Positions 24,330 to 38,539 of a DNA stretch of 64,000 nt are shown in pieces (the stretch's first letter is position 1; each line of letters begins with the position of its first letter). This DNA is from Ceratodon purpureus (lineage: Eukaryota; Streptophyta; Bryopsida; Pseudoditrichales; Ditrichaceae), in NCBI GenBank assembly GCA_014871385.1, contig CM026430.1, positions 3,141,040 to 3,205,039 of the forward strand. Reading direction: 5' to 3'. A model generated the notes under the pieces. The model saw only the letters and a program-made list of their open reading frames with translations, was not told where the DNA came from and made no database searches. A program made the translations under genes and the position numbers.

Positions 24330-27290
24330 TGCAGTCGCCAGTTAACGAACTCTCTGTTGGTGTAACCCCTGGTAGCGCCAAGGCACTGCGGTTTGAAGGA
24401 GAGTTTGGAGTAGAGTCGAGGAGAGTAGAGTGGAGTAGAGTGGCTGCAGGGGCGGGTGGAGTGGCGATGGAGGGAGGGCGTGGGGGATGGGATGCGAGGA
24501 GCAGGGGGAGCGACGAGGAGCCGACCCTAAGCGACGCAGTGGAGACGCTACGGAGGTACAAGACTCTAGACGACAAGCGTGAAGATTCGGGGTCCGGGGG
24601 TTTTGGTCCTTGCCACTTGGAGCTGCCTCCTCTCGTGCTTCCTTCTACCAGGGTTGGTGATACAACTCTCTATGATGTAGCAAAATTTCCTATATTTTAG
24701 CATAATTCTACTCATTGAAGAGAGTTTCGAGGTGAGTTGGCATACCAACTCTTCTGATTGTGCAAATTTTTCTCACCTCTTCCCATAACGCAATTGCTAA
24801 CACCAACCCGACACCCTCAATAATAGTAGGATCTTGTAGTTACTTTATATACAAATGTATATATCAATTTTGAGAGCAATTCAACGTATAGATTGAAAGG
24901 TTGTCAGATTCAAAGTCATCATCAAAATAACTATTAATTCATATTTCAAAGATATTTTTTGAATTTTTATTTTGATTTTTGTTTTTTTTGAAGGAAATGG
25001 TGACATTCTTCTATGGCTAGTAGACGGAGAAAAAAACACACCGCTGCACAACCAAGCAAGCACCGAGCTTACTTTCAATCAAATTGAAGAGCTATTTTTG
25101 GATTTTCTAAATAAAAGAGGAGATTTACATAATCTGAACTAAGAACACTCCTTGGCAAAGGAATAAATCGACCTACTTGAGGCTGGATGATTTCAAATAG
25201 ATTTGTAATGACTTATAGAAATGAATATTAATTGGCAGCGTAGGTGCTAATGATTTGCAGCAGCCTTTCCATTGGGTAATCTACTTGTCAATGTATGCAT
25301 ATGGAAGAATACCAAGAAAATTTTAATTTATTATATACAAAGACTTGGCCTATAGTTTCAAATATATTTTGTTTAAAAATACATATATTATCAAAATAAA
25401 AATCATAATTTATATCTATATGATCTGTTATATATTTAAATGTATATTTTTTTTTGTATCTACATATTGACCTTCAAATTGTCGCAAATGTTCAATTAAA
25501 TCATGGTGGAGACAATAAAAAGTACAATAATTTTTAATCTTCATTGTACATTTGTACATTTTATTAAAAGTCAAACTTTATGGAATGTGAGGAAGGTTTT
25601 CAAAATCCATAATTCCTTCTAGATCTTCATTATTTTATTCATCACATTATATTATTACATTATATTATTACATTATGTATAATTGCACATGCCATTATAA
25701 CATTATTAAATGATTTTCATTGCTCATGATTTGTTAAGGTTTTGTGAAATATCCCACCTTGCTTGCAAAACACCAAAGGCTCTTAGCCTCTTTTAACATC
25801 TTGTTTGTAGTTTTTTATTTGCAAGCACAAATATTTTTTCTCTTAAAATTCATGAATTATTTGAACAAAACATGTCTATTTATAATAAATATCATTTACC
25901 AAGAAATTACAGTGATGGTATAAATTACCATTCAATGTGAAATTAAAATCATTTAAATTGTCTCAAAGTAAATTAGTAATAAGTGGTAATCAACCAAGTA
26001 CAATGATATCATTATTGCATAAGATTAAGCCAAGATATACATACCAAATTCAATTGTTTTTTTAGCAATGATGCATACAATCAATAAGAAAACTTACAAA
26101 TATATTTAGAAAACTTTGCTTCCTTAATTTTTATCTTTTATAGGTAGTACTTTGGATATATTGCCTTTAAAACTTGGACTTACAACAAATAGAAACTAAT
26201 ACTACAAAACATTCCAAATACAACAAGGGTGTGTTTACACCAAGCTTCCAACACTCATTTGTGGCATCAACGGTTGGTTTATATGTTAGTGTCCGTAGAA
26301 GTGTTGTGCACTTTTGATAACTTTTTGTACCTTCAACCTCCTAAGCATCTCTTTTTGAAACAATATAATTGTCATATTTTAGAAATTTATATATTATGTG
26401 TGAAAATAAAGACTACAACATTTAATATGGCAATAGAAAACATGTGATTATCATCAAAATAATTGTTGTAGTGGTGGTAAGCAAATTGCTATCTTTATTT
26501 ATTAATAGTATGTGCAAGAACATGCCTAACTGCCCCATGCTGGCTTAGAACCTCTATTCCATCGATGAATTCAATTTTTCCTTTAATCAAATGATGAGTG
26601 AACTATTTCTTTGCCTCATCATCCATGAAATAATATTTTTTTAAGAATAAATCCCATTTTCATCTTGTCTCTACATATTCCATTGCTTGGCCATGTTCAA
26701 AGGCTAGACTTTAAATAAGTCATCTAGTGAAAAAAATACAATTAAAAAGAGTATAAAAAATTCAACATTTATTCCATAATTGAGTTAGGTTGTCTATGAA
26801 CAAATGCAGACCCTCCACCTAGGAGCAAATCAATGTAAGTACAAAAGTAAATATTCTCACATTAAACTCCTCATTTTCACATTTCATTAACCTTATGAGG
26901 CACTCCAGTATGTCACGCTCATCCTCCTCTTCTGCAAAATGCTTTCTACGAGCGGCATGGTACAATAATTATAGCTTCATTGCATGATTTGCATCTGCTT
27001 GTCCAAGTAATTCTGGCATCTCCAGACGAGCATCCTCATCTAAGGTAGAAACACCTATAACCGACAACTTAAAGCAGTTTAGCATATCAAAGCTTGGGTT
27101 ATCGACAAGGAGATATTTTTGGTTCATAGGAAAATAAGGTTCATGAAGAATGAGCATTTTTCCATGAATTATCTCCCAATATTGAAATTTGTACAATTTT
27201 TCAAAGTGAAAAGTACTTCCGAACCAATAGCCGATATATACAAATGAGGTACATCTGTTCTTTCATAATCTAGGAATTAGAAGATATCGG
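24330..27290. other. 5' region of carA, then AT-rich gene desert
   Basis: 24330-24620 is GC-rich and probably the promoter and 5' UTR of the CPS gene, with repeated GAGTAGAG at 24408-24442 (plus strand). From 24.7 to 27.3 kb the sequence is extremely AT-rich, including short tandem 'ATTATTACATTAT' at 25655-25680. No gene, RNA or repeat end could be supported. Confidence 0.5.
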
Positions 27291-27299
27291 CTATTGGTC

Positions 27300-28230
27300 A
27301 TCTGTCAACTATGGGTGTCTCAACCTTACCTCCAGAAGCTTAAGTGCACTGACAGAACGAGCTGTATCAATCACCAGACTTCCTTTGTGGAGAGGAGCAT
27401 CCATAAACATCTTTTACAGTGCTTGATCACTTGCAGATCCTCCGACACATCATCCACGGCCAAAAACGATATCTTTTTTCCAAGAGCAAAACCTTCTTGT
27501 AGCCTGCGTTTACACTCCACATGCATCAAAAACAGGCCACGAGGTTAGCAATGGCAACAAGAGTCACACTGCCAGGTCGAATATCCAAGAAAATACCTAG
27601 ACATTCAAATTCAATATATGAACAATGTATGTGAGGTAGAGCAGGTTTAATACCGTGTTGTTACATTGAAAACGTTTTTGGCGAGGAAACAGGCTTTGGA
27701 CAATCTCAAAGACATATTTGAAATTCTGAGAGTTTGCGAGTTGCCTTACATGGAAGCAAAATTAAGCAGAATTTCTGGAATCGTTTTCTGAACAAACAAG
27801 GGAGCTCGTCATTCTAGAAACTCCCATCGACTTGAGAAATCGATTTCAGGCAAGGAGTTTGAGAGTGCTCACTTGTGCTTCATCAAAACAAAAGGACCTC
27901 ATCTGGTGAACATGTACTTGCCAAGTTTATTAGTACCTTCTGCAATAACTATGTCCCAGATATCCGTGATAAGTCTTCTCAGCTTAAAATCTTGCTTGCA
28001 AAGTCCACAAATCACAGCCTCCCGTCGAAGATATCCTATGCCTCATTGCTTCCTGACTTGCAAATCGTCGACATCCCGAAACCAGCGACTCCCTGCTTAC
28101 TAACCCTAAAGAGCATTCTATCTCTCACAGGGCTTGACAACTTATTTGAGCATCTGCCGAGTCATATATTATTGATGGCGCGGGAAAATACCTCAAATGG
28201 AGATTGCTATGTTAGATTGTAATCTCGTAC
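27300..28230 (-). pseudogene. NB-ARC (NLR) relic, copy 1
   Basis: On the minus strand near 28130-28020 a P-loop-like phrase (VSKQGVAGFGMSTICKSG) is followed by FDGRL and FASKIL, with stops between. Further on, around 27620, the phrase IEFECLGIFLDIRPGSV is reminiscent of the NB-ARC 'FLDIA' block. It is collinear and about three-quarters identical by eye with 42040-42900, in the same orientation. The expected GKT of the P-loop is missing and several stops and shifts are present, so it is a dead nucleotide-binding immune-receptor fragment. The family call rests on short motifs only. Confidence 0.5.
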
Positions 28231-29087
28231 AACACTGCAACATCCTTTGCGCGAACACGCACATGAACATCAACAACCTATAGACCGTAAATGCTGAATT
28301 TAGGTCAAGGCGACGGATCGGCAAAAGTAAATTGCTTTCAGCTGCCATTCGACTGATGCCTCTCCAGACTCTCAACATGATGTTGGTTGACATCGCCAAA
28401 TTTTCGAGAGAAATGTAAATGGACGTAGAGAATCCTGAGCATCCTTTGCAGCTTACGACCTCATGAGGATGTGAAGTCGACAGTCCGTCGTTTCGAATTT
28501 CAGAATTCCATCACAGTCTCCCGGCCATACATTCTAGGTCAGTTTCAGCAGGATGGTAATGGTGAGATTGGCTCTGCGGGAAGTCCTCTGTTTGATGAGC
28601 CAGTGGAAGTACTTCAATCATGTGTGAGGAGTTTTGAGAACCGCATGAGTTTGATGCGGCACTGGCGAAGTGGTGATCCACTTTGCGGACAGCGAGATCA
28701 CGGCACAAATTAGTAGTGGACCAGCAAGAAGGTGACAGAAACACATCCTGAGAGTGGGTACTAAGGGTTCAGTGCTCATGTGATCCCGATGGCTTGATGG
28801 CAAGCTCAATTATGTAGAATGGAGAGTGAGTAAGAGTGTCCCACTTGACATCCGACTGCAGTGCCGAGTGTGGTTCAGGTACGATGGGGTCACAATGACC
28901 TCGATGCACATCGACTGTCATTAATAATTGGGAAAGCTTCGACGTTTATGCCACCAAGTGAAGGCACTCATCAAGTGTGGGTGAGACGTCCATTAGTGGG
29001 CAGTGGGTACTTCATTAAACCCATACCGTCTGTCGCGGAGGGAGGCGGTGGGGAGGGATAAGAGGCGTGGGGGGCGAGGAGAGAAGC

Positions 29088-29281
29088 ATACCTTTCTCGG
29101 CCTTTTGGCTAAGATCAAGTGTAGTATCTGTTCTTATCAGTTTAATATCTGATACAAGGGACATCGTCCCTCATGATATTAATCTAATTTTTCTCGGGTG
29201 CGGGTCTATCCGGCAGCTTGCTGCCCGGACCTGCGCGCGTCGCCTTGGTATTGCACTACCTCCTAGGCTGGCGCAGCCCTC
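29088..29281 (+). ncRNA. U2 spliceosomal snRNA, copy 1
   Basis: The 5' end ATACCTTTCTCGGCCTTTTG, the branch-site recognition region GTGTAGTATCTG and the following stem-loop match plant U2 closely. Stem IIb reads GGGACATCGTCCC, an Sm-like AATTTTTCT follows, and the loop with TATTGCACTACC is the U2B''-binding hairpin IV. U2 pairs with the intron branch point in the spliceosome. The 3' boundary is estimated from the usual length of about 196 nt. Upstream I see only a weak TATA (GGATAAGA near 29056) and no convincing plant upstream element at the usual distance, so expression is uncertain. Confidence 0.93.
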
Positions 29282-30344
29282 CCCCTCCCCTCCCGGAGGG
29301 ACCCAAAACAAACTCTAAACTGGATCTAACTTGAATTGCAATTTCGCAAAACCGCGCAGAGTCGACGGTCGCAGCAGATTGATCGAGCTCTGCGACCATG
29401 GACTCACCAGATGTCTGTTTACTCATGTTCACAGGGAAAGTAACCAAGGGTTTTGCTCGCACTGATGCACTTGCAGGTTGTACAGACAGGAAATTTGCAG
29501 TTTCGACGGAAACTTGGTTGGCCGACGATGATTCGGACCGGATTCTTGATAAGAGTTTGGCTTTAATCTGAGTTGGTGATTATGGTAGTGACTTCTGACA
29601 TGGTGTTGCACTGGCCTTGCTTTGGATTATGTATTCCTTCTTTCTGCGTTTCACAAATCTCATAGACAGTGAAGACCAAGGATGAAGCCTCCTCCGTGAA
29701 CTGTCCTTTGCGATACAGTTCAGAAAACCTCAGCATAATCTCCCGCCTCCTTCACGCATCATCTTCATCAATTCCATCATCTGATGTCCAAGGGTTGGGG
29801 TTTCCCTTCCAATGTTCCAAATTTGACATCTACTGTCAAATTCCACTTGGAATTGCTTAAATTTTAGTATTTTTCTTGGGAATGATAATATAAATAACCA
29901 AGTTTTTTCAAACAAAACTTATTAAGAAGTCATCTACGTACTAGTTTAAATTTACCAATTATACACGACATTGTAAAAAAAAGTTTGACTTCTTGAAATA
30001 AGCAATAGGCGTCTTTCCAAATTAAATAGATCAAAAAGGTAATTTTCCAAATTAAACTTATTAAAAATCATCGTCGTAGCAGCTTAATGTTATTGGCTTT
30101 CAATGCTTTGATGTATATTTTGTGTGCAAGGGTTCTAGTTGAAACACTAGCTGAAATGTAGTCGTGATTTTTCTTCAAATACAAAGAATAAGACAATTCA
30201 TACTCTTCTTAAATGATAACTCAAGTTGTTTTTTATTATATCTTTGAAACATATTTATGTATGCTAATTGTTAATTGACTAATAAGTCTACACTCAATTA
30301 TTATCATTGAAATCATGTAAAGCAGGTTGCCCGTAGGTTTTAAG

Positions 30345-30690
30345 ATTAACATGTGCATGGACACGGACTTCAGATGATTATGAAGCTTCTCACCTAGAAG
30401 ACGATTTGATGTTCCATCATAAACTAGACGTACCAGCTAGAGATATAATATATGATTGGTTCAAAAGCATTTATTCAAGTGAGGGATTGATGATTTGATA
30501 TCTCAAGTGGTAGATTCCGATTTTTTGGATCGACGAAATCAAAGATGGACAAATTCATTATGGTATCTAAAAGGAAAAATTGTTGGAATAATTGGAGCAG
30601 GTCATTTGCGAGGAATACAAGATTTGTGGAACAAAAAGACAATAGAGATGAAGAGATTACATGCACGGACATAAATGTTAATTCCTACTC
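30345..30690 (+). pseudogene. TraB-domain fragment (left arm)
   Basis: The plus strand encodes the C-terminal part of the TraB-like protein found in the spacer: TSDDYEASHLEDDLMFH, then DSDFLDRRNQRW and GKIVGIIGAGHLRGI, the characteristic TraB GxGHLxGI block. A one-base deletion near 30480 relative to the spacer copy shifts the frame. The copy has CGA where the spacer copy has a stop. It is a 5'-truncated relic, identical to the right-arm copy. Confidence 0.55.
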
Positions 30691-31844
30691 ATGTCGTTTT
30701 TACAGTTTAGTCATGAGGAGCAATCTGTCGGTACTTTCTTCTTATGCTTTTGACTTTTGTCATGTTAACCTACTGCTGCTACTAATAAATCAATGTTTAT
30801 ACTTTGATTTGAGAGGTGTTCATTTGTAGTCTAGACGTTATAGATCATAGACAACTTGTTCATCTTTGTATAGAATTTAATTTTGATCTTTGATGGGACG
30901 TTACGAGGCCTATTATAGATGATATTCTATTTCATATATCTCTTAGATTCTAATCTAATAATAAGATCCTGTTGCGTTATGACCCTCTGCATGAAGGACT
31001 CCAATTGATATGAAGTTCTACAAGTTTCTATATTGGATAACATGGATAGAAGTGGTATGGTTTACATTTGTATGCTTTTGTGGATTGATTGGAATTTTGC
31101 ATTGTACAACAAAGTTGTTTTAATTTTGATGAAGGAACTTTGACTTTCCAAAACAAGTCAGGTTAACGTGTAGAATTCTACAAGGTGTATAATTGTCGTG
31201 TTCATATACACAACATCCAATAAACTACAATTCATCTAATATTCCACCCACCTTCTACCATGCTTATCCCCTAAGAGCCCAATCAACCATTTTATGGTCG
31301 ATTCCGATTTTTGAGGAGTTGTGACAGACTTAAATTTTATTTTATTTTGAAAAATTTTGTTTTTCTCCAAAATTTTGGTGATTTGGAACCACATCTGATT
31401 TATAGAACCTCGTTTGGATTCATAGAATGTTCACAATAAGCCTTCAAACACAAATAGGGCAAGGTTTTTTTAGTGTTAGAAAACTTACTATTTTGGGAAA
31501 CTAGTGGTATTCCTATTAGGTAATTTGTGGGCTTTCTCTATATTATCATAAAATATGTGATTTTAGTCAACTACTAAAATTTCCAATTTCCAACTAAGAT
31601 ATCAATTTCCAACTACTAATAATAGAAAGTGTATTTTCTATTGATTTTCAAAGTGATAGTCTCTTTGATTTACTGTAAAACGAATTGGTTCTGTGTTACG
31701 AAATTTAACCGCATTGATCTAATCTAAGCATAAAAATCTTCATATTGTCTTTTGAGCAAAATTTCACAAGTGTCATGAAATGCATATTTTATAACACATC
31801 TAAGTTTTTCTCCGAACCCCTTGGGCCTTTAGAGGTTATCAACG

Positions 31845-32010
31845 AGTACAATGGTACATATGTTTGAGATTTTCAACCATGCTCATCAACAAACACAATG
31901 GTACATATGTTGAGAGATTCAACCATGCTCATTACCAAACACAATGATAGTATTTGAAGATGTTCACCAATTGCTCATCAATAAATACAATGGTACATAT
32001 GTTAAGAAAG
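31845..32010. repeat. tandem repeat in left arm
   Basis: Four diverged copies of about 55 bp share 'CAATGGTACATATGTT' and 'ATGCTCATCAACAAA'. An identical reverse-complement set lies at about 37220-37385 in the other arm. Confidence 0.75.
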
Positions 32011-32266
32011 TTGGTAAAGTACATTGAACCCCTATATATCCTTAAAAGCCACAATGACTTTTTGCTCTATTGGGCAACTTAGATGAAAGGTCAGATCTTA
32101 CTTTTTGGGCTAATTACTTCAAAGAGTATTTTGTAAGGTTTGGAAAGTAGAAATCATATTTTTTGATTTTTTAAGGGCAAAGCTTTATTTTCAAGCCCAA
32201 CTAGAGCAAAAAGCCTTTTGTTTTCAATAAGTTTGTGATTTTTAATTTTTTTTTTAATTTTTTTTT

Positions 32267-32304
<38 letters not shown>

Positions 32305-33020
32305 TAATGTGTTTATAACCAAATCCCTACTTGAATTTTCAAGTGACGCAAGCTAAAACTTTTACAATAACAATGAGTGACGCAAGCTAAAACTTTTACA
32401 ATAACAATGAGTGACGGTTACCACATTCTGGCTGCTTTGCCTTCACCAACTTCTCACGATTTTCCAGCACCTCCAAAAATTCTTCATCGATTCCCAGGAA
32501 AGATGAGCGGTTTGCTTAACAAATGCTGCTGTAGAGCAGAATTGAAGACTAGCCTCAACTCTTCCGTTTACTACAGCAACTGCTAAACATCCCGGATGAG
32601 AAATGAGTGGGATGTTCACTCATTAGTACCACTCCTAATCCATGCTTAGCTATGTGACATGCTTAGCAATATGATAAGGTCCAAGTTTATTTCTACAAAT
32701 TGCAACCTCCACAGACTTGTTCGTTCAGAGCAATCCCCTTCACAGTCACTTCTACTTTTTGCTTTTACTTTTCACTTTTATTTTATTGCATTCTTATAAA
32801 TAGTAGAAATCATATCATAAATTGATTGTTATACATTATTAGCAACTTTCTCATAATAAATGAAAATTTGGTAGACGTTGTGACCACAATAATGATCAGT
32901 CAAATTGGATCCTATTTCATTGAAATCCAACTTTCACATAGGAGAAAAAGTGGCAAACTTTTTAGTATCAACCATGGTGACATTCTTGGCAATACTCTTT
33001 TGTAAATTCCTCATACACTA

Positions 33021-35099
33021 TTTTGGCCTTTGTTCTATCGGTGACTGCTCACTTTTACCATATTATAATGTTGACAAGACATTTGATATATATTGATTTT
33101 CTTGATGATCTTCAGGTTGTTTTTGCTTCTCGATTTGATAAGTAACATTAGCATCAATCTTATGGCTAGTGGATTGATAGTGGATGGATTGATTGGTGTA
33201 GGTGTTGAAGTCCTTCTATCAACAAGTACAGTATTTGTTTGGCACCTTCAAATCCTAGAACATATCTTTAATTTTCTTTTGGCTCTTTATGTTTATAAAA
33301 TTCCATTTCAACATTTAAATCAGGCACTTGAACACTTTTGTGGATGTTTGACTTGGATTTGCAAAAAAGAACATAACTATAGTATCCACTACAACAGGTC
33401 TAGATGATTGACTTGCATTCATTCCATCTTGAATCGCACTTGTTTTTCGAGTAATAATTAGAATATATGTCTTATAATTTAATAGGATCCATTGTGTTAC
33501 ATTTTAAGTATTGGTTGAAAGGGTAATTTTTCCTTATTAAAATAGTTGTATATAATTGTGACCCTTGTATTGATATGTATGAAAATCAACAAGGAGTTTT
33601 TTTGTAAGCGAGTAATTGAAAGTTTTTTTTTTTAAATTTGTTCATTTTTTTTTATATATATTCAAATCACTTGTCATTTTATTTATGAGGTTAATATGCG
33701 TTTGATTAATAGTTTGAGTCAGTCAGTGTGACTCAGAATTATAGTTTCATACTTTGCATGAGTTGTGATTAGTTTACGTTAACCCCTAAAGGTGCCTCCA
33801 TACTCTTCTACTATTGGTGTACAAAGGGAGCAGGTGAGGTTTTTGATTTTTAATTTATGTTTGAACTATGATCTAAGCCTGGAGTTTTTTTGGTGACCAC
33901 CTATGTCCTAGAATTTTCTCACCATTTTTGTGCCATCAATGCGCATGCATATTCATTTCGTATACTCCTTCAAATGCACAAAAACATGCTTTATCCATGG
34001 CACAAAATCCACAAAATTGTTTGTTATTTATTAAAAAAAAACATGTTAATCTTCTACATATGTAGGCGTAGAACTGAGGTGTTTGTAAATTTCTCATTAC
34101 AATCATTTTTCTGTGAGTAAATTGCATGCAATAAATTTTAGCGGATCGGTTTTGTCCATCAGCACCTTTAGGGGTTAATATGAAATTAATAATTTATCCA
34201 TTTATTCTAATTACATATATCAAAATATATCTAAATAAATTATATATATTCTATATTCTATATTTTTATTTTTATTTTAATAAATTTATATAATTTATAT
34301 ATATACATATAGAATTTATTTATTTATTTTCCTCACTTTTGTTAAATTTCCTTATTTTTAATTGTATCTCCACTTTTGCAATCTCTGTAGTCAATTTTAT
34401 TTATGTACTTGATATCTTTTCAAGTTATAGGATTTTTACTTTGAAGTTGATTTTCAACTCTTGTACAAATTGTTTCTTTAATAACTAAGGCACATTCAAT
34501 CTTAAAATCAATGTCTTGATAATAAATTGGAATTAAATTGTAATGTTCGATGATTAATATATATGTTGAATACAAATACACCAGCCTTGTTATTATTCTT
34601 GAGTTTCATACAATGTTGAAAAACTCCAAATTCACTTCCTTTCGGATGTCCCTCAATGAACCAACATATAAAGAAGCAATCAAAATTCAATTTATCAATA
34701 TGTGGCTTTATAAATGAATTTTTGGACATGTGTAATTGATGCACTTGTATTGGATATGAATTTAATCCAATTGATATACAATTTATAGCTTAAAATTGAT
34801 TTGTAAAAAATTCTTTAACAAGATGTCCAAATAAATCTAACGCCTTCCGTATCTTTGTTGCAACGTCGGCATGTCTTTGTTTCAGTATATTCCTTAATTT
34901 AGTTTTAGTTGTATGCCATGCCATAAATACAATTTAGAGTGGTATTAACTAATCAGTGTTATATATTGTTGTTAAACTTTACATATACTAACAGGCATGG
35001 ATAGCAACGAATTATGCCATTTCATGTTATGGATACTATGAGGTGCACAGGCATTCTACCTATAAGAGAAGTATTATTTTAGATTAATTTTTTTGTACT
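33021..35099. other. inverted-repeat spacer, AT-rich part
   Basis: Unique sequence between the arms. Very AT-rich (especially 34180-34330), with only chance frames. No gene or RNA recognised. Confidence 0.5.
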
Positions 35100-35342
35100 T
35101 TGAACTTCAATATCAAGCCTCCTATCCGTCCTCCTTTGCCTACTATAGTGGAGGCGTTGCCCTCTCTTTGTCTCACCACTGAGGCCAGTTGTGGCATCTG
35201 TCTTAAGGATTTTTTTACAGGGAAAGACGTTTTACAGTTACCTTGTCCTCATTTTTCTCATGGCTGTTGTATTCGTCACTCGTTTACTCTAAGAGATACA
35301 TGTTCAACATGCCCAGTTGAACAAAGATATGTTCTTTGTTGA
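35100..35342 (+). pseudogene. RING-H2 domain fragment
   Basis: An 80-codon frame contains a C3H2C3 zinc-binding pattern: CGIC, then CPHFSHGCC, then CSTC. RING-H2 proteins are E3 ubiquitin ligases. The usual Trp after the second histidine block is absent, and the frame ends at once after the last cysteine pair, so it is probably a truncated or dead copy. It faces the TraB pseudogene tail to tail. Confidence 0.55.
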
Positions 35343-35379
35343 ACAATATTACTCTCTATAGTTCTTTGAGACGAAAGTA

Positions 35380-36063
35380 TGGTTGCACATGCAGTAATCT
35401 CCTCATCTCTATCGTCTTTTTGTTCCACAAATCTTGTATTCCTCGCAAATGACCTGCTCCAATTATTCCAACAATTTTTCCTTTTAGATACCATAATGAA
35501 TTTGTCCATCTTTGATTTCGTCAATCCAAAAAATCGGAATCTACCACTTGAGATATCAAATCATCAATCCACTCAGTAGAATAAATGCTTTTGAACCAAT
35601 CATATATTACATCTCTAGCTGATACGACTAGTTTCTGATGGAACATCAAATTGTCGTCTAGGGAAGAAACTTCATAATCATCTGAAGTCCAATCGTCTTC
35701 TAGTACAATTCTAGCTCCCACTGCTTCTCCTTCTTCAATTGCTACATTCATCTCTTTTCCATATAATCCAAATATATTAAAAATGATCAACATTTTTACG
35801 TGAATGTTCTCAAAAAGTAAGCTATGTAGTGCATCATAAATATCATCATAATATGAGATAAAAGTTGATAACAAACTCTCGGTTTCCCAGTGGTACGTAT
35901 CATAGTATTGATCTCTTTGCATTTCAACCATCACATAGTTTGGACTCATTGCTCTAATTACTTTTTTTACAACATTCTTGCATATTTGTGAAATATCATG
36001 GTGCCCATTAGATATATATCTGCCCCGCTTGTTTGAATTCTCAAATGTAAGATTAGAAAACAT
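35380..36063 (-). pseudogene. TraB-domain protein, nearly full-length relic
   Basis: Read 36063 to 35380. The N-terminal part has GHHDISQICKNVVKKVIRAM with NYVMVEMQRDQ, matching the TraB start (GTxHxS, then V..V..VkP..vvvEL). The middle has LYGKEMNVAIEEGEAVGAR (family: G.EF..A..EA...GA.vvLgDR). The end has GKIVGIIGAGHLRGI. TraB-family proteins in eukaryotes are membrane-associated, roles poorly known. The expected D-R after VLEDD is altered and a TGA stop interrupts the reading between DSDFLD and RNQRW, where the arm copies have CGA. This is the most complete of three copies in the region. Confidence 0.6.
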
Positions 36064-36926
36064 CCAAAGTAACTTGAATTATACTATACTATTGTTGGTT
36101 TTTATTCATCCATAAAGATTCTTTTTCATTTTCCTCTGGTTCTGCAATTCCTTCACAATATACGCTTTATGTTTTGGTGGTTGATAACCTTCATAATATT
36201 GGATTACATGTAGTGTATGAGGAATTTACAAAAGAGTATTGCCAAGAATGTCACCATGGTTGATACTAAAAAGTTTGCCACTTTTTCTCCTATGTGAAAG
36301 TTGGATTTCAATGAAATAGGATCCAATTTGACTGATCATTATTGTGGTCACAACGTCTACCAAATTTTCATTTATTATGAGAAAGTTGCTAATAATGTAT
36401 AACAATCAATTTATGATATGATTTCTACTATTTATAAGAATGCAATAAAATAAAAGTGAAAAGTAAAAGCAAAAAGTAGAAGTGACTGTGAAGGGGATTG
36501 CTCTGAACGAACAAGTCTGTGGAGGTTGCAATTTGTAGAAATAAACTTGGACCTTATCATATTGCTAAGCATGTCACATAGCTAAGCATGGATTAGGAGT
36601 GGTACTAATGAGTGAACATCCCACTCATTTCTCATCCGGGATGTTTAGCAGTTGCTGTAGTAAACGGAAGAGTTGAGGCTAGTCTTCAATTCTGCTCTAC
36701 AGCAGCATTTGTTAAGCAAACCGCTCATCTTTCCTGGGAATCGATGAAGAATTTTTGGAGGTGCTGGAAAATCGTGAGAAGTTGGTGAAGGCAAAGCAGC
36801 CAGAATGTGGTAACCGTCACTCATTGTTATTGTAAAAGTTTTAGCTTGCGTCACTCATTGTTATTGTAAAAGTTTTAGCTTGCGTCACTTGAAAATTCAA
36901 GTAGGGATTTGGTTATAAACACATTA

Positions 36927-36963
<37 letters not shown>

Positions 36964-37219
36964 AAAAAAAAATTAAAAAAAAAATTAAAAATCACAAACT
37001 TATTGAAAACAAAAGGCTTTTTGCTCTAGTTGGGCTTGAAAATAAAGCTTTGCCCTTAAAAAATCAAAAAATATGATTTCTACTTTCCAAACCTTACAAA
37101 ATACTCTTTGAAGTAATTAGCCCAAAAAGTAAGATCTGACCTTTCATCTAAGTTGCCCAATAGAGCAAAAAGTCATTGTGGCTTTTAAGGATATATAGGG
37201 GTTCAATGTACTTTACCAA

Positions 37220-37385
37220 CTTTCTTAACATATGTACCATTGTATTTATTGATGAGCAATTGGTGAACATCTTCAAATACTATCATTGTGTTTGGTAATG
37301 AGCATGGTTGAATCTCTCAACATATGTACCATTGTGTTTGTTGATGAGCATGGTTGAAAATCTCAAACATATGTACCATTGTACT
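37220..37385. repeat. tandem repeat in right arm
   Basis: Mirror of the four-copy repeat at 31845-32010. Confidence 0.75.
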
Positions 37386-38539
37386 CGTTGATAACCTCTA
37401 AAGGCCCAAGGGGTTCGGAGAAAAACTTAGATGTGTTATAAAATATGCATTTCATGACACTTGTGAAATTTTGCTCAAAAGACAATATGAAGATTTTTAT
37501 GCTTAGATTAGATCAATGCGGTTAAATTTCGTAACACAGAACCAATTCGTTTTACAGTAAATCAAAGAGACTATCACTTTGAAAATCAATAGAAAATACA
37601 CTTTCTATTATTAGTAGTTGGAAATTGATATCTTAGTTGGAAATTGGAAATTTTAGTAGTTGACTAAAATCACATATTTTATGATAATATAGAGAAAGCC
37701 CACAAATTACCTAATAGGAATACCACTAGTTTCCCAAAATAGTAAGTTTTCTAACACTAAAAAAACCTTGCCCTATTTGTGTTTGAAGGCTTATTGTGAA
37801 CATTCTATGAATCCAAACGAGGTTCTATAAATCAGATGTGGTTCCAAATCACCAAAATTTTGGAGAAAAACAAAATTTTTCAAAATAAAATAAAATTTAA
37901 GTCTGTCACAACTCCTCAAAAATCGGAATCGACCATAAAATGGTTGATTGGGCTCTTAGGGGATAAGCATGGTAGAAGGTGGGTGGAATATTAGATGAAT
38001 TGTAGTTTATTGGATGTTGTGTATATGAACACGACAATTATACACCTTGTAGAATTCTACACGTTAACCTGACTTGTTTTGGAAAGTCAAAGTTCCTTCA
38101 TCAAAATTAAAACAACTTTGTTGTACAATGCAAAATTCCAATCAATCCACAAAAGCATACAAATGTAAACCATACCACTTCTATCCATGTTATCCAATAT
38201 AGAAACTTGTAGAACTTCATATCAATTGGAGTCCTTCATGCAGAGGGTCATAACGCAACAGGATCTTATTATTAGATTAGAATCTAAGAGATATATGAAA
38301 TAGAATATCATCTATAATAGGCCTCGTAACGTCCCATCAAAGATCAAAATTAAATTCTATACAAAGATGAACAAGTTGTCTATGATCTATAACGTCTAGA
38401 CTACAAATGAACACCTCTCAAATCAAAGTATAAACATTGATTTATTAGTAGCAGCAGTAGGTTAACATGACAAAAGTCAAAAGCATAAGAAGAAAGTACC
38501 GACAGATTGCTCCTCATGACTAAACTGTAAAAACGACAT

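Larger units (their letters stand above)
28503..33020 (+). repeat. left arm of a 4.5-kb inverted repeat
   Basis: This 4518-bp arm is the reverse complement of 36211-40727. Paired positions sum to 69230 from the outer boundary inward and to 69231 after a poly-T run (about 32260-32303), so the only length change I found is one base in that run. All readings I compared are identical. Outer edge: GAATTCCATCAC. Inner edge: CCTCATACACTA. The arm contains a U2 snRNA gene, a TraB-domain fragment, a four-copy tandem repeat (31845-32010), the poly-T tract and a 34-bp tandem duplication at 32343-32411. Confidence 0.95.

Noticed and set aside
24287-24700. 137-codon plus-strand frame upstream of the CPS gene
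   Set aside because: It overlaps the promoter and transit-peptide exon of that gene on the opposite strand and contains simple GAGTAGAG repeats.
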